A DNA stretch of 48,571 nt from Pseudoxanthobacter soli DSM 19599 (GTDB lineage Bacteria; Pseudomonadota; Alphaproteobacteria; Rhizobiales; Segnochrobactraceae): positions 1 through 48,571 of the forward strand of contig CAMDHY010000022.1 of assembly GCA_945898215.1 (NCBI GenBank), read 5' to 3'. Under the pieces are notes generated by a model. That model did not search any database and was not told the origin of the DNA. It was given only the letters and a program-made list of their open reading frames with translations. The translations under genes were made by a program, and so were the position numbers. This document shows positions 1 to 8,191 of the stretch, piece after piece. The stretch's first letter is position 1; every line of letters starts with the position of its first letter.

Positions 1-1
1 C

Positions 2-277
2 GTCGCGCTCGGCTTCTCGCCCGGCGACATGCTCTACGAGCCGGTCGGCTGCGAGCGGTGCGCCGGCACCGGTTACATCGGCCGCCGCGCCGTCTTCGAG
101 ATCTTGCCGATCAGCGAGGCGATTCACAAACTGGTCGTCGAGGGTGCGAGCGAAAGGATGATCGAGGAGACGGCACGGCAGGAAGGCATGACGACACTGA
201 CCGAGGACGGCATCCGCAAGGTCCGCGAGGGGATGACGTCCTACGACGAGATCCTGCGCGTCACCGCGAGCCGCTGA
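2..277 (+). CDS. gspE: Type II secretion ATPase GspE, C-terminal fragment
   Basis: The reading frame enters from the left edge and stops with TGA at 275-277, so only about 91 C-terminal residues are visible. The segment YEPVGCERCAGTGYIGRRAV is the second half of the zinc-binding tetracysteine motif followed by the GYxGR motif of GspE/PulE ATPases. The remainder is the usual helical C-terminal domain, ending in a DEILRVT-type tail. GspE is the cytoplasmic hexameric ATPase that powers pseudopilus assembly, docking on GspL and GspF. The downstream gspF starts 2 bases after the stop, so the two are co-transcribed. The first Cys pair and the Walker motifs lie outside the window. Confidence 0.93.
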   Translation, partial: VALGFSPGDMLYEPVGCERCAGTGYIGRRAVFEILPISEAIHKLVVEGASERMIEETARQEGMTTLTEDGIRKVREGMTSYDEILRVTASR

Positions 278-278
278 C

Positions 279-1484
279 GTGGGAGTCTACAGCTACAAGG
301 CGCTCGACGCCGACGGGCGCTTCGTCTCCGGCGAACTGCAGTCGGACTCGGTGCCCGCCGCCGCCGCCCATCTCGTCGATCTCGGCTACATCCCGCTGGA
401 GACGAAGGAGCGGGCCGCCTCGCGCGGCGCCGGCTGGCGGCGGTATCTGTCGATCGGCCGCCTGAACCCCAAAGAGGTGACGGTGCTGATCCGTGACCTT
501 GCGCTGCTCCTGAAGGCGGGCCTGCCGCTCGACGACGCCCTGAAGCTCCTCGGCGACGACGTCAAGCCGGCGGCGTCACGCCTGCTCACCGACATCCGAA
601 CGGCGATCGGTTCCGGCTCCGGCTTCGCCGAGGCGCTTGCCGCCCATCCGGACACGATCCCAACGGAAGTGATCGCCATGGTCAGGGTCGCCGAGGCGGC
701 CGGCGGGCTCGAAACGGTGCTCGAGGCCGTCGCGGACGACCGCGCCCGCCAGGAGCGCGTCGCCGCCAAGGTCTCGGGCGCGCTGCGCTACCCGGCCTTC
801 CTGCTGATCGTCGCGGTCGCCGTTCTGGTGTTCTTCCTGCTGTTCGTCGTGCCGCAGTTCGCCGGCGTCATCGCCGACTTCGGCACCGAGCCCGATCCGT
901 TCGTCTCCGTCGTGCTGGGCTTGTCGTCGTGGCTGACGGAGAACGGCGACCTCGTGCTCGGCGTGCTCGCCGGCGTGGCGCTGCTCCTGTTCGTGGCGCT
1001 GCGGACGCGTTCCCTGCGCAACCGGCTGGTGCGCGGCCTCGGCAAGCTGCCCGGCATCCGCGGCGTGGTGGAACTTCGTCGCACCGCCATCATCTGTCGC
1101 GGCCTCGGCACGCTGCTCGCGAACGGCGTGACGCTGACCGACGCCCTGAAAGTGATGGCCGACACAGCCGGCGCCGACGCCGAGCCGATATCGGTGGTGC
1201 TCGACAAGGTGCGGCGCGGCGGACGCCTCGTCGACTGCCTGACGGAAACTGCCCTCGTTCCGCCGCTGGCGGCGCGCATGCTACGGGTGGGTGAGGAATC
1301 GGGGGAACTCGCGACGGTGGCGCGGCGCTGCGCCGATTTCTACGAAGGCAAGCTCGGCGAGCGACTGGACCGGCTGGCGGCGATCGTCGGCCCGGCAGCG
1401 ATCGTCGTCATCAGCGTCGTGGTCGGGTCACTCATCGTCTCGATCATGTCGACGCTGCTCAGCATCAACCAGATCGCGCTTTAG
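279..1484 (+). CDS. gspF: Type II secretion inner-membrane platform protein GspF
   Basis: This 401-residue protein has the standard GspF layout: an N-terminal region (about 1-60), then two copies of the T2SSF helical domain (about 65-190 and 270-390). Three hydrophobic segments lie at about 170-195, 225-243 and 370-395. GspF is the polytopic platform protein that couples the GspE ATPase to pseudopilin assembly. The start is GTG at 279, two bases after the gspE stop; the protein then begins GVYSYKALD, the usual GspF N-terminus. Length and order (E-F-G) match other type II systems. Confidence 0.95.
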   Translation: MGVYSYKALDADGRFVSGELQSDSVPAAAAHLVDLGYIPLETKERAASRGAGWRRYLSIGRLNPKEVTVLIRDLALLLKAGLPLDDALKLLGDDVKPAASRLLTDIRTAIGSGSGFAEALAAHPDTIPTEVIAMVRVAEAAGGLETVLEAVADDRARQERVAAKVSGALRYPAFLLIVAVAVLVFFLLFVVPQFAGVIADFGTEPDPFVSVVLGLSSWLTENGDLVLGVLAGVALLLFVALRTRSLRNRLVRGLGKLPGIRGVVELRRTAIICRGLGTLLANGVTLTDALKVMADTAGADAEPISVVLDKVRRGGRLVDCLTETALVPPLAARMLRVGEESGELATVARRCADFYEGKLGERLDRLAAIVGPAAIVVISVVVGSLIVSIMSTLLSINQIAL

Positions 1485-1493
1485 GGAGTGCCT

Positions 1494-1973
1494 ATGCCGT
1501 TCCAGCGGACACCGGAAGTCGAAGCGAGCGTGACGTCGCCCACGGGAACCGTGGTCGCCGCGGCGCGCGCCGGCTTCACGCTCGTCGAGATGCTCGTCGT
1601 GCTCGTCATCATCGGCCTGATCATGGGCCTGGTGGGGCCGCGGGTGCTGAACTACCTCACCGACGCGCGCGAGAAGACGGCGCGGCTGCAGATCGAGAGC
1701 TTCTCGAACGCACTCGACCTCTTCTACATCGACGCCGGCCGCTACCCGACGTCGGCGGAAGGGCTCGCCGCGCTGTCGCAGCGGCCGCCGGGCATCGATG
1801 CCTGGAACGGTCCCTACGTGAAGGGCGGCAGCGTGCCCGCCGACCCATGGGGCAATCCTTACGTCTATCGCTCGCCCGGGCAGCACGGGAACTACGACAT
1901 CGTCTCGCTCGGCGCCGACGGGCGCGACGGCGGTGAGGGGAGCAACGCCGACGTCACGTCCTGGACGCGCTGA
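1494..1973 (+). CDS. gspG: Major pseudopilin GspG
   Basis: This prepilin-like protein carries the cleavage motif ARAG/FTLVEMLVVLVIIGL (Gly before Phe, Glu at +5) followed by a hydrophobic helix. The globular domain ends in the typical major-pseudopilin features: YPTSAEGLAAL, DPWGNPYVY and the LGADGRDGGEG calcium-binding loop. GspG is the main subunit of the pseudopilus that pushes substrates through the secretin. I chose ATG at 1494 because AGGGAG at 1483-1488 sits 5 bases upstream; a GTG at 1488 lies inside that ribosome site. The leader before the cleavage point is about 27 residues, longer than the usual short leader. Confidence 0.95.
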   Translation: MPFQRTPEVEASVTSPTGTVVAAARAGFTLVEMLVVLVIIGLIMGLVGPRVLNYLTDAREKTARLQIESFSNALDLFYIDAGRYPTSAEGLAALSQRPPGIDAWNGPYVKGGSVPADPWGNPYVYRSPGQHGNYDIVSLGADGRDGGEGSNADVTSWTR

Positions 1974-2469
1974 CCGCGACCCACCGGGGCACGACGCCGC
2001 GGATGCCGACGGTCGCACCGCCGGCCGGCGCAGCGGCTTCCTGCTGCTCGACATGGCGCTGGCGCTCGCCATCGTGCTGCTCGCCGCCGCCATCATCTGG
2101 CCAGCGATCCCGCGCGGCACGTCGTCGGCCGGGCTCGCCGCCACCGTCATGGACGTGGCGACGATGCTGCGCGCCGACCGCACCGGCGCGGTCCGCGACG
2201 GCCGCCGCGTCGGCACGGTGATCGACCTCGACGGGCGCACCGTCCGTGACGCCTCGGGGCGCACGGTCGAGGTGCCGCGCGACCTCGCCTTCGAGGTCAC
2301 GACCGCGACGCCATGCTCGTTGGGTGACCGGCGCTACCAGATCACCTTCAACCCGGACGGCAGCTCCTGCGGCGGCGTCGTCCGGCTCGCCAAGGGCGGC
2401 CGGAGCTTCCGGATCCGCGTCAACTGGCTGACGGGATGGGTCGATGTGGTCGGACCCGAGCGGTCGTAG
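1933..2469 (+). CDS. gspH: Minor pseudopilin GspH-like
   Basis: Begins at a GTG 41 bases before the end of gspG and encodes 178 residues. After a hydrophilic leader comes SG/FLLLDMALALAIVLLAAAII, a prepilin-type N-terminal helix, followed by a GspH-like domain with two cysteines (TPCSLGD and SSCGGVV). The residue at +5 after the presumed cleavage site is Asp rather than the near-universal Glu. Assignment as GspH rests on position (between gspG and gspI), size and the beta-rich C-terminus. The exact start is uncertain because the only in-frame ATG nearby lies inside the hydrophobic helix. Confidence 0.85.
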   Translation: MRGATPTSRPGRADRDPPGHDAADADGRTAGRRSGFLLLDMALALAIVLLAAAIIWPAIPRGTSSAGLAATVMDVATMLRADRTGAVRDGRRVGTVIDLDGRTVRDASGRTVEVPRDLAFEVTTATPCSLGDRRYQITFNPDGSSCGGVVRLAKGGRSFRIRVNWLTGWVDVVGPERS

Positions 2470-2917
2470 CCCGGCGCCCTCGCGGCGCGGCTTCACCCTC
2501 GTCGAGGTGATGGTCGCGCTGATCGTGGCGATCGTCATGACGGCCGCCCTCGTGCGCTTCTTCGCCGGCGTCCGCGGCGAGGCCGTGCGCCTGCGCGAGG
2601 AGGTCGATTCGTGGGCCGTCGCGCGCGCCGTCCTCGACGCGGTGCCGAGCGGCGCGGCGCTGGCGCCCGGCACCACCGTCGGCGCCGCCGGCGGCTACGC
2701 CTGGCAGCTCGAGGCGACGTCGATGGCGCAGCTGCTCGCCCCCGTGGCGCCGACAACGCTGGAGGCGCCAGCCGAGGATATCGCCCAGGACGAGGCGGCG
2801 ACGCCGCCGCCGGTGCCGATGCGCCTGCGCGTCGTCGTCACCGGCCCGCGCGGCGGCTCTGTGCGGCTCGAGACGGTGCGGCTCGCCCGCGCCGGCGGAG
2901 ACGGCGATGCGCCGTGA
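2444..2917 (+). CDS. gspI: Minor pseudopilin GspI
   Basis: Encodes 157 residues, overlapping gspH by 26 bases. The motif RRG/FTLVEVMVALIVAIVMTA is a canonical type IV prepilin signal with Glu at +5. GspI initiates assembly of the pseudopilus tip with GspJ and GspK. The C-terminal half is Ala/Pro-rich (AEDIAQDEAATPPPVPM), longer and less conserved than in gammaproteobacterial GspI. Identity as I rather than H or J comes from gene order and size. Confidence 0.85.
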   Translation: MWSDPSGRSPAPSRRGFTLVEVMVALIVAIVMTAALVRFFAGVRGEAVRLREEVDSWAVARAVLDAVPSGAALAPGTTVGAAGGYAWQLEATSMAQLLAPVAPTTLEAPAEDIAQDEAATPPPVPMRLRVVVTGPRGGSVRLETVRLARAGGDGDAP

Positions 2918-3647
2918 GCCCCCAGCCGATCGACGCCGCACTCCGGCGTCCGGGCGCGCGGGCTTCTCGCTGCTCGAGGTGCTCGTCGCCCTGGCGATCA
3001 CCGTGCTGCTAGTGGTGACGTTCGCGCCCTTCGCGAGCCAGCTCATCCTCACCTGGGGGCGGGGGGCACGGACGGCCGAACTCGTCGACATGCTGACACG
3101 CGGCAACGACCGCCTCGCCCGCGACCTGTTGGCGGTGGTGCCGATGACGCTGACGCGCGGCGAGAAGACCACCATGATCTTCCGCGGCGGCCCGGGCTAC
3201 CTCATGTTCGCCACCGCGACCGGCTTCGGCCCGGGCCGCGGCGGCATCGAGCTCGTCTCCGTGGGCATCGAGGCCGACGGCGCCGCCGGCCAGGCGATCG
3301 TCCGGCGCCGATCGCCGCTCCGCGACGCCGCGCCGGCGGCGAGCGGCTTCAAGGACCCGGTGACGCTGCTGACGGGGCCGTACCAGTACCGCTTCGACTA
3401 TGTCGCCGCCGACGGCACCAAGGTCGGAGAGTGGCAGGACCGCCTCGACATGCCCGCCCGCGTCGAGCTGACGATCCTGACGCCGACCGGCCCGCTCTTG
3501 CCGCTGCCGCTGTCCTATTTCGTCCCGGCCGACCTCTCCGCCGCCTGCATCACCGACGAGCCGCCCGATTTCTGCGAGGCGGACGGCGAGGAGGAGACCG
3601 ATCAGAACAGCGACGGTCAGGGCGGTGGGTCAGGAGGCCAGGATTGA
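2907..3647 (+). CDS. gspJ: Minor pseudopilin GspJ
   Basis: Encodes 246 residues; the start overlaps gspI by 11 bases. The prepilin motif is GRAG/FSLLEVLVALAITVLLVV with Glu at +5. The length fits GspJ, the larger tip pseudopilin. The end is unusual: a Cys pair in CITDEPPDFC followed by an acidic and Gly-rich tail of about 25 residues (EEETDQNSDGQGGGSGG). Such a tail is probably disordered and exposed in the periplasm. The stop overlaps the gspK start by one base (TGATG). Confidence 0.88.
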   Translation: MRREPPADRRRTPASGRAGFSLLEVLVALAITVLLVVTFAPFASQLILTWGRGARTAELVDMLTRGNDRLARDLLAVVPMTLTRGEKTTMIFRGGPGYLMFATATGFGPGRGGIELVSVGIEADGAAGQAIVRRRSPLRDAAPAASGFKDPVTLLTGPYQYRFDYVAADGTKVGEWQDRLDMPARVELTILTPTGPLLPLPLSYFVPADLSAACITDEPPDFCEADGEEETDQNSDGQGGGSGGQD

Positions 3648-4567
3648 TGGCCGCTCGCCGCCACCTCGGGCCGCTCCAGCGTGCACCCGGCCCCCGCACG
3701 GGCTCGGCGCTGCTGGTGGTCCTCGTCATGCTGGGGATGATCGCCGTGCTCGCCGCCGTCGTCGGCCGGGTTGTCGGCGGTACCGCCCGTGACCTCTCCA
3801 CGTCGGTCGCGAGCGAACGGGCCTTCGTCGCCGCCCGGGCCGGCCTCGAGCTCGCCGGCCTGATGCTGCGCTCGGGCGAGCTCGAGATGCTCGGCGCCGG
3901 CACCCGCACCGTCGCCCTCGACGGGGCGACCGTCACCATCGACGTCGTCAATGAGCGCGGCCGCATCGACCTCAATGGGGCACCCGAAGAGCTCTTCGCC
4001 GGCCTGTTCCGGGCGCTCGGCGAGGAGGGCGAGAGGGCGGACGCGATCGCTGCCCGCATCATCGACTGGCGCGACCCCGACGATGAGGTGCGGGCCGGCG
4101 GCGCCGAGGTGGGAGCCTACCGCGGCTCCGGGCTGGCGGCCCCGCGCAACGGACCCTTCGTCCACCCCCTCGAACTCGGCTCGGTGCTCGACGTTCCGCC
4201 GGCGCTGGTCCAGCGCGCGCTCCCCTACGTCACCGTCGGCAATCCGTTCGGGCTCGTCGACCCGTTCGTCGCCGATGCCGTCGTGCTGCAGGCGCTGCCC
4301 GGAACCTCCGCCTCGCGGATCGATTCCTTCCTGGAGGAACGCCAGACGGGGCTGCCGGACAGCGAGCTCGCCGTGGTGCAGCTCGGCGCCTCCGACGAGT
4401 ATGTCAGCCAGGACCCGGCGCCGGGCTGGCGAGCGACGATCACGGTGACGCCGACGCGCGGCCGGCCGAGGCGGTTCGTCGCCCTGCTCGTCGACCGTGA
4501 AGACGACACGCGCCCCTACCGGGTGCTATACATGCTGGACGAGGTCCTCGCCGGCGACGGGCCTTGA
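3647..4567 (+). CDS. gspK: Tip pseudopilin GspK
   Basis: The frame is open from 3431, but the ATG at 3647 overlapping the gspJ stop (TGATG) is the natural start, giving 306 residues. GspK is the atypical tip pseudopilin: its hydrophobic N-terminus TGSALLVVLVMLGMIAVLA lacks Glu at +5, as is normal for this subunit. The body shows the helix-hairpin-helix/SAM-like insert: RGRIDLNGAPEELFAGLF, then RIIDWRDPDDEVR. It caps the H-I-J-K tip complex. It is followed after 14 bases by gspL. Confidence 0.92.
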   Translation: MAARRHLGPLQRAPGPRTGSALLVVLVMLGMIAVLAAVVGRVVGGTARDLSTSVASERAFVAARAGLELAGLMLRSGELEMLGAGTRTVALDGATVTIDVVNERGRIDLNGAPEELFAGLFRALGEEGERADAIAARIIDWRDPDDEVRAGGAEVGAYRGSGLAAPRNGPFVHPLELGSVLDVPPALVQRALPYVTVGNPFGLVDPFVADAVVLQALPGTSASRIDSFLEERQTGLPDSELAVVQLGASDEYVSQDPAPGWRATITVTPTRGRPRRFVALLVDREDDTRPYRVLYMLDEVLAGDGP

Positions 4568-4581
4568 CGGGTCGGTGAGGT

Positions 4582-5625
4582 ATGCGCGTCCGGACCTGGA
4601 TCAACGGGTGGATCGACGGGCTGGCGGCGTTGCTGCTGGCCGCCGTCGGCATGTTCACCGGTGGCAAGCGCCTGACGCTGCGCCTCAATGACGGGCGCTG
4701 GGTGATCGGCGTGCCGGGCCGGGACGGCGACCGCCCGATCGCCTCGGCGACCCGCAGTCCGTCGGGCGAGGTCGAGCTGATGCCCGCCGGCGCCGAGAAG
4801 TCGCTCGCCGGCGGCCGCTTCGAGATCGCCGCGCCGCCGGGCGGGGTCGTCGTCCACCGTCTCGACCCGCTGCCGGCCGAAAGCCGGCCCTTCGTCGACG
4901 GCATTGTCCGCCACCAGCTCGACCGCTTCGTGCCGTGGCGGGCGGCCGACGTGATCTACGCCCTCGACATCGCGCCGGCGCCCGAGGGGCGCATCGCCGT
5001 CACCGTCACGGCGACGAGCCGGCGGGCGCTGGCGGCGCCGCTGGCGATCGCCGCCCGCTGCCGGGCGAAGAGCATCGCCGTCGTCGGGCCGGGCCCGGAC
5101 GCGCGCCCGATCCCGGTGGCGCTCGGCGAGAGCGACGCCCGGACGTGGCGCCACGCCCGCACCGCCGCCGCCGGCATCCTCGCCGCCTTGACGCTGCTCG
5201 CCGCCGTCGACGCCGTCTGGTCGACGGTGCGCTGGTATGACCTCACCGGCCGCATCGCCGAGATCGACGCCGCCACCGCCGACCGCCGCGCCCTCCTGCG
5301 CAGCGCGGCGGACGCGGCCGGCCGCCCCTCGGGCCCGCCGACGACGCTCGACCAGCTGAAGCGCCAGAGCCCGATCGCCGTCGTCGTGATGGAGTCTTTG
5401 TCGCGCGTCCTGCCGGACGATGCCTACCTGTCCGATTTCCGGCTGGAGGACGGGCGCGTCCGCCTCATCGGCGTCTCCAAGTCCGTCGCCGACCTCGTGC
5501 CTCTGCTCGAGGGCTCCTCGGCGTTCGACGGCGCCTCGTTCTTCGCGCCGACCATCCGCATCGCCGCCGGCGACCGCTTCCACATCGAGGCCGCGGTCGT
5601 GCCGGAACTGGAGCCGGCGCCATGA
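4582..5625 (+). CDS. gspL: Type II secretion protein GspL (PilM/PilN-like)
   Basis: Encodes 347 residues. The N-terminal part (about 30-180) is a cytoplasmic domain resembling the actin-like fold of GspL/PilM (PFVDGIVRHQLDRFVPWR). One transmembrane segment lies at about 194-214 (AAGILAALTLLAAVDAVW). The C-terminal PilN-like periplasmic domain contains VMESLSRVLPDDAYLSDFRL. GspL links the GspE ATPase to the periplasmic GspM. A further hydrophobic stretch at residues 12-26 (DGLAALLLAAVGMF) is not expected in a cytoplasmic domain and may be an amphipathic anchor. The end overlaps gspM by four bases (ATGA). Confidence 0.85.
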   Translation: MRVRTWINGWIDGLAALLLAAVGMFTGGKRLTLRLNDGRWVIGVPGRDGDRPIASATRSPSGEVELMPAGAEKSLAGGRFEIAAPPGGVVVHRLDPLPAESRPFVDGIVRHQLDRFVPWRAADVIYALDIAPAPEGRIAVTVTATSRRALAAPLAIAARCRAKSIAVVGPGPDARPIPVALGESDARTWRHARTAAAGILAALTLLAAVDAVWSTVRWYDLTGRIAEIDAATADRRALLRSAADAAGRPSGPPTTLDQLKRQSPIAVVVMESLSRVLPDDAYLSDFRLEDGRVRLIGVSKSVADLVPLLEGSSAFDGASFFAPTIRIAAGDRFHIEAAVVPELEPAP

Positions 5626-6218
5626 CCCCCGGCGACCGCGTGCCACGGGCGCAACTCGCCGCCGCCGGGATCGGCGTGCTGGTGCTCGTTCTCGTGCTGT
5701 CGAGCGTCGCGTGGATGGGCACGACTGTGCTCGGGGCCCTCGATGTCGAGGCCTCGACCAAGGCCGACATCCTGGAGACGTTGCGCCGACGGCCGCTGCC
5801 GACACGCGCCTCCGACGGCGGCGTCGCCATTCCCCCCGAGACCGCCCGCCTCGCCGGTGAGACCGAGGCGGTGGCGGCGAACGGCCTGCAGGAGATCGTC
5901 ACCCGCGCCGTCGAGGACGCCGGCGGCGAGGTCGCGACGGCGGAGGTGGTGCGCATCGTCGACGGCATCGAGACGACGCGGCGGATCGTCGTCTCGATCG
6001 CCTTCGAGGGCGACATCGCCGCCGTGCAGCAGGCGCTGTTCACACTGGAGAGCGGCGTGCCGTTCGTCCTCGTCGACGCGCTGACGCTCGTGCCGACGGA
6101 AGCCGGCGGCCGCGTCGATGACGAGCGCCTGCGGGTCGGGCTGGTGGTCTCGGGCTTCTGGCGCGCCCCGGCGCCCGCAACCGCCGAGGTCTCGACGGCG
6201 CCGGAGGGCGGCACGTGA
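5622..6218 (+). CDS. gspM: Type II secretion protein GspM (T2SSM_b type)
   Basis: Encodes 198 residues, starting at ATG 5622 inside the gspL stop. There is one N-terminal membrane segment (about 10-40), then a periplasmic domain of the alphaproteobacterial GspM form. It begins RRRPLPTRA, continues with TARLAGETEAVAANGLQEIV and VEDAGGEVATAEVV, and ends in a ferredoxin-like fold. GspM partners GspL in the assembly platform. The short motif set, size and position support the call. It differs from enterobacterial GspM, so a search limited to that model could miss it. Confidence 0.82.
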   Translation: MTPGDRVPRAQLAAAGIGVLVLVLVLSSVAWMGTTVLGALDVEASTKADILETLRRRPLPTRASDGGVAIPPETARLAGETEAVAANGLQEIVTRAVEDAGGEVATAEVVRIVDGIETTRRIVVSIAFEGDIAAVQQALFTLESGVPFVLVDALTLVPTEAGGRVDDERLRVGLVVSGFWRAPAPATAEVSTAPEGGT

Positions 6219-6760
6219 CGGCGGTGTGGGCTCGCATCCTCGCCGCGGGGCTCGTTGTGGGCCTCGGCGCGATGCTCGGCTCGACGGGGCAGGGGCTCCG
6301 CGCCCAGAGCTTTGTCCTGGTCGACGCGTCCGGCGAGACCATTCCCGAGATCCAGCCGTCGGCCGATGCGCCGCGGCCGACGCCGTTCCCGTGGCTCACC
6401 CTCGACCTGCTCGCGGCGACCCGCGACCGGCCGCTGTTCTCACCGGACCGGCGCAGTGATGAGCCGGAGCCGGTGGCCGTCGAGGAGGAGCCCGAGCCGG
6501 AACCGGAGCCGGAGGTGGCCGCGGAGCCGGATGCGACGCCGCCGCAGGTCCGCCTCGCCGGTGTCGTTATCAGCGGCACGCTGCGCATCGCCATGCTGCA
6601 CGACGAGGTCGAGGACGAGGTCGTGCGGCTGCGCGAGGGGCAGAGCTTCTCGGACTGGACGCTGATCGCCGTCGCGCCCCGCTCGGTGGTGTTCCGTCAC
6701 GGCACGCAGGAGCACACCGTGGTGCTCTCGGCCGAGACCGTTGCGGAAGAGGACGAATGA
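6215..6760 (+). CDS. GspC/GspN-like type II secretion protein
   Basis: Encodes 181 residues from GTG 6215 (GTGA overlap with gspM). A hydrophobic N-terminus (about 5-25) is followed by a proline-rich periplasmic linker with a Glu-Pro repeat (EEEPEPEPEPE, about 90-100). The C-terminus is a small beta domain (QVRLAGVVISGTLRIAML, then LREGQSFSDWTLIAV) resembling the HR domain of GspC/PulC, preceded by the typical RPLFSPDRR motif. GspC connects the inner-membrane platform to the secretin. No PDZ domain is present. It could equally be annotated as a protein N homologue. Confidence 0.72.
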   Translation: MTAVWARILAAGLVVGLGAMLGSTGQGLRAQSFVLVDASGETIPEIQPSADAPRPTPFPWLTLDLLAATRDRPLFSPDRRSDEPEPVAVEEEPEPEPEPEVAAEPDATPPQVRLAGVVISGTLRIAMLHDEVEDEVVRLREGQSFSDWTLIAVAPRSVVFRHGTQEHTVVLSAETVAEEDE

Positions 6761-7230
6761 ACCGCTCCCTGCGGGCGCTGTCGGCCGCCGTCTGGTGCGC
6801 GGCCGCCCTGTCGGCCGCAACCGCCGCCGCCGAGGTGACCGTCACCGGCGACGCCGGTGACCTCACGGTCGAGGCGAGCGAGGCGACGGTCGAGGACGTC
6901 ATCGTCGCCGTCGCCGAGGCCGTCGGCAGCACCATCGAGCCGCCCGCCGACTTGCCGGACGCGCTGGTCACCGGGGTCTATCGCGGCAGCCTCACCGACG
7001 TCCTCAAGGCGCTCGCGCCGTCGGCGGACTTCTTCGTCGCCTGGCGGGAGGGGTCCGTCGAGGTCCACTTTCTCGCCGAGGGGGAGCGTCCGAGCGTCGC
7101 GGAGGCGTCGGCGGCCGAACCAGCCGCCGCGCCGGCGGACGATGTCGACGCCGTGCCGTCAACGCCGCTGATGCCCGGCAAGGCGGGCGAGGGCGGCGGC
7201 CCTCCCACACCGGCGCGACGCATCTACTGA
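6757..7230 (+). CDS. Small periplasmic STN-like protein of the T2SS operon
   Basis: Encodes 157 residues, beginning at ATG 6757 inside the previous stop (ATGA). Residues 1-25 are a signal peptide (cleavage near TAAA/EVTV). Residues 30-105 show the pattern of an STN/secretin-N fold: LTVEASEATVEDVIVAVAEA, then LVTGVYRGSLTDVLKALAP and FFVAWREGSVEVHFL. The remaining 50 residues are Ala/Pro-rich and probably disordered. I do not recognise an established family. Its coupling to the T2SS operon suggests that it touches the secretin or its GspC-like partner; this is inference from fold pattern and position. Confidence 0.7.
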   Translation: MNRSLRALSAAVWCAAALSAATAAAEVTVTGDAGDLTVEASEATVEDVIVAVAEAVGSTIEPPADLPDALVTGVYRGSLTDVLKALAPSADFFVAWREGSVEVHFLAEGERPSVAEASAAEPAAAPADDVDAVPSTPLMPGKAGEGGGPPTPARRIY

Positions 7231-7264
7231 CGGGACGAGGCGTCGGCTACCAGACGAGGCGGTG

Positions 7265-7283
7265 GCCCGCGGCAGTCGCGGGC
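7265..7283. terminator. Hairpin between convergent genes
   Basis: GCCCGCG (7265-7271) and CGCGGGC (7277-7283) form a perfect 7-bp stem with loop GCAGT, in the 78-base gap between the convergent ends of the secretion operon and the amidotransferase gene. There is no T tract on either side, so intrinsic termination is possible but not shown. Confidence 0.4.
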
Positions 7284-7308
7284 GAGGGCCCCACCATTCA
7301 GTGTCGCT

Positions 7309-8175
7309 TCAGCCGCGACCGCGGGTAGCGGCGGTGGCCCGCACCTGGTGCTCGATCCAGTTCTTCAGTTCAACCGTGCGGGTGTCGCGGTCGAGGACGT
7401 CGCGGTCGAGCCCGTAGCGCCAGGCCAGATCGCGACGGTCGGGCGCGGCGGCGAGCGTCCGCAGATCGGCGAGCATCGTCGTCACCGCCTCGTCGTCGGC
7501 CGCGAGGCCTTCGGCGATGAGGATCGGCCGGTAGCGCTCGATGACGCCGGCGATGTCGGTCAGCGAATATTCCGGGTGGTACTGCACGCCCCAGAAGGTG
7601 CCGTTGCCATGCCGGATCGTGGCGGCCTGGACGTCCGAGATCGCGTTCGTCGCCGTCACCACCATGCCGGGCGGCCGCTCGCCGACTTCGTCCATGTGCA
7701 CGGCCGGCGCATCGAAGACCGTCGGCCGGCCGACGTGGAGCGGGTGGTCGGCCCCCTCGGCGGTGAGCGAGATCTTGCGGGCGAAGGCGACCTCGCGGCC
7801 CTTCGGGTTGATGCGCACCGTGCCGCCGGCCGCGACGGTCGCGACCTGGAGCCCCCAGCACGAGCCGAAGAAGGGCACGCCCGCCTCGAAGACGGCGCGG
7901 GCGAACTCCACCTGCGCCACCGACGGCGGGTCCATCTTGTGGACGTTGAGCGCCGAGCCGGTGATGGCGACACCGTCGTAGCCGGCGAGGCCGCCCGCAT
8001 CCGGGATGTTGGCACCCGGGTCCGCGGGCATGACGACGTCCACCGTGGCGTCGGGAGCGATCTCGCCCAGAACGGCCGCATAGGCCTGCGAGGGCGTCGC
8101 CCCCGTCAGCCGTGCGACCCGCTCACGGACCTCCGCGACGTTGCCGTCCGCGACCAGCAGGCGAAGCCGGGCCAT
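7309..8175 (-). CDS. Class I glutamine amidotransferase (GMP synthase-like domain)
   Basis: Encodes 288 residues from ATG 8175, 16 bases after the alcohol dehydrogenase stop. The frame stays open upstream, but the MARLRLLVADGN start is the natural N-terminus. The GATase1 triad is complete: Cys106 in FFGSCWGLQ, His200 and Glu202 in WGVQYHPEYS. The enzyme should release ammonia from glutamine or hydrolyse a gamma-glutamyl bond. No synthetase domain is attached, as in the stand-alone YfeJ-type proteins. Pairing with an alcohol dehydrogenase suggests catabolism of a nitrogen-containing substrate, but the substrate cannot be read from sequence. Confidence 0.85.
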   Translation of the reverse strand: MARLRLLVADGNVAEVRERVARLTGATPSQAYAAVLGEIAPDATVDVVMPADPGANIPDAGGLAGYDGVAITGSALNVHKMDPPSVAQVEFARAVFEAGVPFFGSCWGLQVATVAAGGTVRINPKGREVAFARKISLTAEGADHPLHVGRPTVFDAPAVHMDEVGERPPGMVVTATNAISDVQAATIRHGNGTFWGVQYHPEYSLTDIAGVIERYRPILIAEGLAADDEAVTTMLADLRTLAAAPDRRDLAWRYGLDRDVLDRDTRTVELKNWIEHQVRATAATRGRG

Positions 8176-8191
8176 CGACGTTTCTCCCTGA

